Positions 7,890-10,626 of a DNA stretch of 10,626 nucleotides are shown one piece after another. A program made the position numbers and the translations under genes. Under the pieces are notes generated by a model. The model was not told where the DNA came from. It saw only the letters and a list, made by a program, of their open reading frames with translations, and ran no database searches. This stretch comes from Actinomycetota bacterium (GTDB lineage: Bacteria > Actinomycetota > Actinomycetes > Actinomycetales > Microbacteriaceae), in contig WLGC01000015.1 in the NCBI GenBank assembly GCA_009703465.1, positions 1 to 10,626 on the forward strand. Reading direction: 5' to 3'. Every line of letters begins with the position of its first letter. Position 1 is the first letter of the stretch.

Positions 7890-7965
7890 GCCCCTGTATT
7901 CCAATGGCAGAGAAAGGCGACTTAAAATCGCTACAGTGTGGGTTCGAGTCCCACCAGGGGCACCA
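7890..7965 (+). tRNA. tRNA with anticodon UAA (nominally Leu), short variable loop, CCA encoded
   Basis: A complete cloverleaf is visible: 7-bp acceptor stem GCCCCTG/CAGGGGC (7890-7896 with 7955-7961); D arm with stem TTC/GAA (7899-7901 with 7912-7914) and GG in its loop; anticodon stem GGCGA/TCGCT (7916-7920 with 7928-7932, one G-U) closing the loop CTTAAAA, so the anticodon is UAA at 7923-7925 and would read the leucine codon UUA; T stem GTGGG/CCCAC (7938-7942 with 7950-7954) and loop TTCGAGT; discriminator A and encoded CCA. The variable region is only ACAGT (7933-7937), a class I form, whereas bacterial leucine tRNAs are class II with a long variable arm. The anticodon arm itself matches ordinary tRNA-Leu(UAA) arms. 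The charged amino acid is therefore uncertain. Confidence 0.85.
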
Positions 7966-7992
7966 AACTAGAAACTAACCCGCTAAAGCTAT

Positions 7993-8886
7993 TTAATTTG
8001 GCTTAGGAATTGTGGCGTTAAAATCACCTAACAGAAATGCAGCGAGCTGACTGCTGGCTTGCGAGTCTCCAGAGTGCTGACTTAGGAACGATGAGCTACC
8101 ATCGCGGCCACAAATAGCTTTGATTTCACTTTGGCCACCTGGGTGACGGCTTACAAAACTCGTCAGGTCATAGACCTTACCCCTAACGATGCTCCAACAA
8201 TCATTTGCCGAATCATGTTTGGCAACCTCGGCGGCTGTGAGCTGCACGGTCGATGGCGTGACAGGTGCTTTCGATGGGGCCGGCGTCTTTGAAGCACTCG
8301 GCTTAGCCGTTGCAGTTGGAGTTGCTGTTGGATCTTCCGGATTTACCGGAACTACTGGAACAGCAATTGGAGAATCCGTGGCGATTGGGGTGGGCTGATC
8401 AATCGGTGCTGAAATGTTCGTTTCAGCAATTCGATTCTCCCAAGTTTTTTGGGCTCCGCTGTGGCCGACTAAAAAAGACAGAACGGTAACACCGATAGCG
8501 GCAACTACGACAAAAATCGCACTGATGAGCTGCACTTGTTTTGGGCGATTAGTTTTCCAAATCACAAACCAACCGAGGGCAGCTGCGAACAGACCCGCGG
8601 ATGCCGGAAACAACACATCGCCCAAGGAGGCATGCTCGCCTGGGTAACCGACACGCATGGCTAGTTGCTCACCAGATTCGGTAGCGACAAACGCCAAAAC
8701 CACTGCAAAACCTAAAAAGCCCAAGACCAGCGGCAAGAAGGACTTTCGGAACCTAGGCACCAGGACTAGAAAGGCCAACCCCAAAGCCGATAGCGGAATC
8801 AATACCGCGGCAAAGTGCACCGCAAGTGGGTGAATAGGTAGGCCGCCAAGGGTGTCAAATATTGATGCCGAAATTACAGGGTTCAT
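7993..8886 (-). CDS. DUF2231 membrane domain fused to an extracytoplasmic cytochrome b5 domain
   Basis: 297 residues. The N-terminal part (about 15-143) is a DUF2231-type four-helix membrane domain, with helices near 22-43, 50-69, 92-110 and 119-141, and conserved histidines in LPIHPLAVHF (His19, His24), HASLGD (His85) and GHSGAQ (His142) that could ligate heme; this is inference. A Thr/Pro/Ala/Ser-rich linker (about 161-213) leads to a cytochrome b5 domain (215-290) with axial ligands His248 in RHPGGQ and His271 in SQHSGD. Cys230 (NDCWSI) and Cys259 (AICGRDG) are placed as in bacterial b5 domains with a disulfide, which fits an outside location. A membrane electron-transfer role, possibly linked to the quinone pool, is inferred; no partner reductase is adjacent. 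It is convergent with the tRNA and divergent from lemA. A start at 8886 is preceded by GGAAA and a TAGTCT box. Confidence 0.85.
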   Translation of the reverse strand: MNPVISASIFDTLGGLPIHPLAVHFAAVLIPLSALGLAFLVLVPRFRKSFLPLVLGFLGFAVVLAFVATESGEQLAMRVGYPGEHASLGDVLFPASAGLFAAALGWFVIWKTNRPKQVQLISAIFVVVAAIGVTVLSFLVGHSGAQKTWENRIAETNISAPIDQPTPIATDSPIAVPVVPVNPEDPTATPTATAKPSASKTPAPSKAPVTPSTVQLTAAEVAKHDSANDCWSIVRGKVYDLTSFVSRHPGGQSEIKAICGRDGSSSFLSQHSGDSQASSQLAAFLLGDFNATIPKPN

Positions 8887-8893
8887 GTTTTCC

Positions 8894-8899
8894 AGACTA
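8894..8899 (-). promoter_or_regulatory. Possible -10 box of the DUF2231-b5 gene
   Basis: On the minus strand TAGTCT fits TANNNT and ends 7 nt before the ATG at 8886, again allowing a leaderless transcript. GGAAA within the spacer could instead act as a weak ribosome binding site. AATAGGGGC lies just upstream (8909-8901), a 9-mer also found before ndh (6428-6436). Confidence 0.3.
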
Positions 8900-8965
8900 G
8901 GCCCCTATTTGGAACTTTCTATTAGTTTTCAGGCTCTGCTCAGTAAACTCCCAGTGATTTACCCA

Positions 8966-8971
8966 TACCAT
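8966..8971 (+). promoter_or_regulatory. Putative -10 box of lemA (leaderless start)
   Basis: TACCAT fits TANNNT and ends exactly 6 nt before the lemA ATG at 8978. The AGGA at 8974-8977 abuts the start codon and is too close to serve as a Shine-Dalgarno site. Another TANNNT (TAAACT, 8944-8949) lies further upstream and would give a leader of about 20 nt. Confidence 0.45.
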
Positions 8972-8977
8972 TTAGGA

Positions 8978-9547
8978 ATGGACATTTTCTTTATAGTCAT
9001 CATCGCTCTGGTTGTAATTATCGGAGTATTTCTCTGGGCGACATACAACGGCCTGGTAACTCTCAATGTTCGCGTTGACGAGGCCTGGAGCGACATTACA
9101 GTTCAGCTCAAGCGCCGTGCCGATTTGATCCCAAACCTGATCGAAGCCGTCAAGGGCTACGCCGCTCATGAAAAAGAAGTCTTCGAGAACGTGACTAAGG
9201 CAAGAGCCGCCACGGTCTCACCAGATGTCTTGGCACATCCAGCGCAGGCTGCTGCAGCTGAAGAGGGTTTTGGCGCAGCTCTAAAAAGTTTGTTTGCCGT
9301 TGCTGAGGCTTACCCTCAGCTTCAAGCCAGTGCAAACTTTTTAGGTCTACAGCAGGAACTAACTGACACCGAAGATAAGATCATGGCTTCGAGACGTTTT
9401 TATAATGGCGGCGTTAGAGAACTCAACACCAAGATTTTGCAATTCCCGCAAACACTTTTCGTGCGCGGACTTGGATTCAAGGAGCGCGAATTCTTCGAGG
9501 TATCAGATTTGGCTGCTATTTCTGAACCACCATCAGTCAAGTTCTAA
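8978..9547 (+). CDS. lemA: LemA family membrane protein
   Basis: LemA proteins have a single N-terminal membrane helix and a helical-bundle domain; their molecular job is not settled, but they often sit beside htpX, as here. The 189-residue product starts with the membrane helix (3-20, IFFIVIIALVVIIGVFLW), then the family blocks TYNGLVTLNVRVDEAWSDI (22-40), QLKRRADLIPNLIEAVKGYA (43-62), the central Ala-rich helix, YPQLQASANFLGLQQELTDT (112-131), and EDKIMASRRFYNGGVRELN (132-150), ending in PQTLFVRGLGF. The ATG at 8978 places the membrane helix at the N-terminus as in the family; the frame is open upstream to 8852 but that part overlaps the divergent gene and lacks family similarity. htpX follows after 17 nt, suggesting one operon. 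Confidence 0.95.
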   Translation: MDIFFIVIIALVVIIGVFLWATYNGLVTLNVRVDEAWSDITVQLKRRADLIPNLIEAVKGYAAHEKEVFENVTKARAATVSPDVLAHPAQAAAAEEGFGAALKSLFAVAEAYPQLQASANFLGLQQELTDTEDKIMASRRFYNGGVRELNTKILQFPQTLFVRGLGFKEREFFEVSDLAAISEPPSVKF

Positions 9548-9564
9548 TCAGCAACAGAAGCTAG

Positions 9565-10455
9565 ATGTATTCAGCTATCGCTAAAAATAAGCGAAACACA
9601 TTCTTTATTGTGTTTGGTTTTGTTGCTCTGCTTGGCGGTTTAGCCATTTGGTGGGGTCAGGTTAGCGGTAATGGTTCTAGTGCGCTTTTTATCTTGGGCT
9701 TTGTTGGTCTCTACGCGCTATTTCAATATTTTGTTGCCAGCTCAATAGCTATAGCAATGTCCGGTGCTGTACCGATAGAAAAATCAGACAACCCTCGCCT
9801 CTGGCGAATCGTTGAGAACTTAGCAATTACCGAAGGCATGCCGATGCCAAAGGTTTATGTAATTCCGGATGAAGCACCGAATGCTTTTGCCACCGGAAGA
9901 GACCCCAAACACTCCGTGGTGGCAGCAACTACTGGTTTGCTGGCAATTATGGACGATAAAGAACTTGAAGGTGTCATGGCACACGAGCTCGGTCACGTAA
10001 AGAACTATGACATCAGAGTTTCCACCATTGTTTTTGGCTTGGTTAGTGCTGTTGGTCTATTGGCTGATTTTGCAATTCGGATGGCATTTTTCTCAGGCGG
10101 TGGACGCCGCGATTCAAATGACAACGGGCTAGGTATTGCTTTGATTCTTATCGGTGTTGTGGCCAGTATTATCGCCTGGCTAATCGGCCCAATAGTTTCG
10201 GCTGCCGTGTCTAGACAGCGTGAGTACCTAGCCGATGCCACCGGGGCAAAAACCACTCGCTATCCAGAGGGGTTAGCCTCGGCTTTGCAAAAACTTGGTG
10301 AATACGGCCGCCCGATGAGGCGCTCTAGCTCTTCGATGGCTCACATGTACATCAACGATCCGGTCAAGCCAGGCCTAACGGAGCGCCTTTTTTCAACCCA
10401 CCCGCCAATTCCAGAGCGAATTGCAAGACTTCGTCAGATTGGTTCGAAGTTCTAA
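9565..10455 (+). CDS. htpX: Membrane zinc metalloprotease HtpX (M48 family)
   Basis: HtpX degrades damaged or misfolded membrane proteins and works alongside FtsH in envelope quality control. The 296-residue protein has two N-terminal membrane helices (about 12-31 and 39-64), a cytoplasmic catalytic domain with the zinc site HELGH (140-144) and third ligand Glu220 in SRQREYLADA, two further hydrophobic segments (about 153-176 and 189-215), and the C-terminal STHPPIPERIARL block (277-289). All expected catalytic residues are present. A glycine/charged loop GGGRRDSNDNG (178-188) separates the last two helices. It follows lemA by 17 nt with only a weak ribosome binding site (AGAAG at 9556-9560), in keeping with translation from the shared message. 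Confidence 0.96.
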   Translation: MYSAIAKNKRNTFFIVFGFVALLGGLAIWWGQVSGNGSSALFILGFVGLYALFQYFVASSIAIAMSGAVPIEKSDNPRLWRIVENLAITEGMPMPKVYVIPDEAPNAFATGRDPKHSVVAATTGLLAIMDDKELEGVMAHELGHVKNYDIRVSTIVFGLVSAVGLLADFAIRMAFFSGGGRRDSNDNGLGIALILIGVVASIIAWLIGPIVSAAVSRQREYLADATGAKTTRYPEGLASALQKLGEYGRPMRRSSSSMAHMYINDPVKPGLTERLFSTHPPIPERIARLRQIGSKF

Positions 10456-10468
10456 CAAACTAGACTTG

Positions 10469-10491
10469 TCGCTAGTACAAATTTCTAGCGA
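10469..10491 (+). other. Stem-loop in front of ilvA
   Basis: TCGCTAG (10469-10475) pairs perfectly with CTAGCGA (10485-10491) around the 9-nt loop TACAAATTT. No T tract follows, so it is not a standard terminator of lemA-htpX. Its 3' strand covers the first two bases of the GAGGT ribosome binding site of the next gene (10490-10494). Confidence 0.4.
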
Positions 10492-10499
10492 GGTCATAC

Positions 10500-10626
10500 A
10501 TGTCAAACAAAGTAATTGCGCCAACTCTTGCCGAGTTTGAGCTCGCTCATGAAAATGTCCTAAGCGTTGCCATTAAGACCCCACTCTTGAAAAGTAACTT
10601 TCTATCCCGATACACCGGGCAAGAGG
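10500..10626 (+). CDS. ilvA: Threonine ammonia-lyase (threonine dehydratase), N-terminal part (3' end outside window)
   Basis: Only the first 42 codons are present: MSNKVIAPTLAEFELAHENV, then LSVAIKTPLLKSNFLSRYTG and QE at the edge. The pattern of a short N-terminal helix followed by a TPLLKSNFLS segment is the start of fold-type II PLP enzymes of the threonine dehydratase group, which deaminate threonine to 2-oxobutanoate, the first step towards isoleucine. The PLP lysine motif would lie just beyond the window, so a serine or threonine dehydratase of related type, or another fold-II enzyme, cannot be excluded. The ATG at 10500 has GAGGT 5 nt upstream. A stem-loop partly covers this ribosome binding site. 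Confidence 0.7.
   Translation, partial: MSNKVIAPTLAEFELAHENVLSVAIKTPLLKSNFLSRYTGQE

Noticed and set aside
7890..7992. tRNA 3' end as an integration (attachment) site
   Set aside because: No integrase gene, phage gene or duplicated tRNA 3' segment is visible in the window.
8307..8330. Tandem 12-mers GTTGCAGTTGGA / GTTGCTGTTGGA
   Set aside because: Explained by the Thr/Ala/Pro-rich linker of the minus-strand b5 protein; low-complexity coding rather than a separate repeat element.
8852..8977. In-frame extension of lemA upstream of 8978
   Set aside because: It overlaps the start of the divergent DUF2231-b5 gene, would bury the membrane helix away from the N-terminus, and the ATG at 8978 fits the family start.

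Overview
The window looks like chromosomal core DNA of a small actinobacterium, most likely a Microbacteriaceae relative of the freshwater Luna type (Rhodoluna/Aquiluna-like). The grounds are the eno–ftsB/divIC–DUF501 gene order, a type 2 NADH dehydrogenase of actinobacterial type, a DUF2231 membrane protein, a tRNA with encoded CCA, and GC content near one half rather than the high GC of soil actinobacteria. The genus-level placement is inference. UUA leucine codons occur in ordinary housekeeping genes here, unlike in Streptomyces. No mobile element, integrase or CRISPR array is seen.

Layout, left to right on the plus strand: the 3' end of mfd (transcription-repair coupling), overlapped by mazG (NTP pyrophosphohydrolase); hisS; eno; then a tight run of ftsB-like divisome gene, DUF501 gene and a secreted, membrane-anchored subtilase, the last two junctions overlapping; then ndh, a type 2 NADH dehydrogenase. 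Next is a small tRNA gene with anticodon UAA preceded by a structured leader. A minus-strand gene follows, encoding a four-helix DUF2231 membrane domain joined by a Thr/Pro/Ala linker to a cytochrome b5 domain. Divergent from it run lemA and htpX, and the window ends in the first 42 codons of a threonine-dehydratase-like gene (ilvA).

Functionally the window joins DNA repair and nucleotide sanitation (mfd, mazG), translation (hisS, tRNA), glycolysis (eno), division and envelope functions (ftsB, DUF501, subtilase), respiration (ndh and possibly the b5 protein) and membrane-protein quality control (lemA, htpX).

The points most worth a second look are: the UAA-anticodon tRNA, which has a 5-nt variable loop where leucine tRNAs should have a long arm; the mutually exclusive helices in the leader touching it; a repeated promoter geometry (TANNNT, then exactly 6 nt, then ATG) that predicts leaderless mRNAs; a perfect dyad sitting against the ndh -10 box; the DUF2231–cytochrome b5 fusion; and the mycosin-like protease embedded in a cell-division operon.
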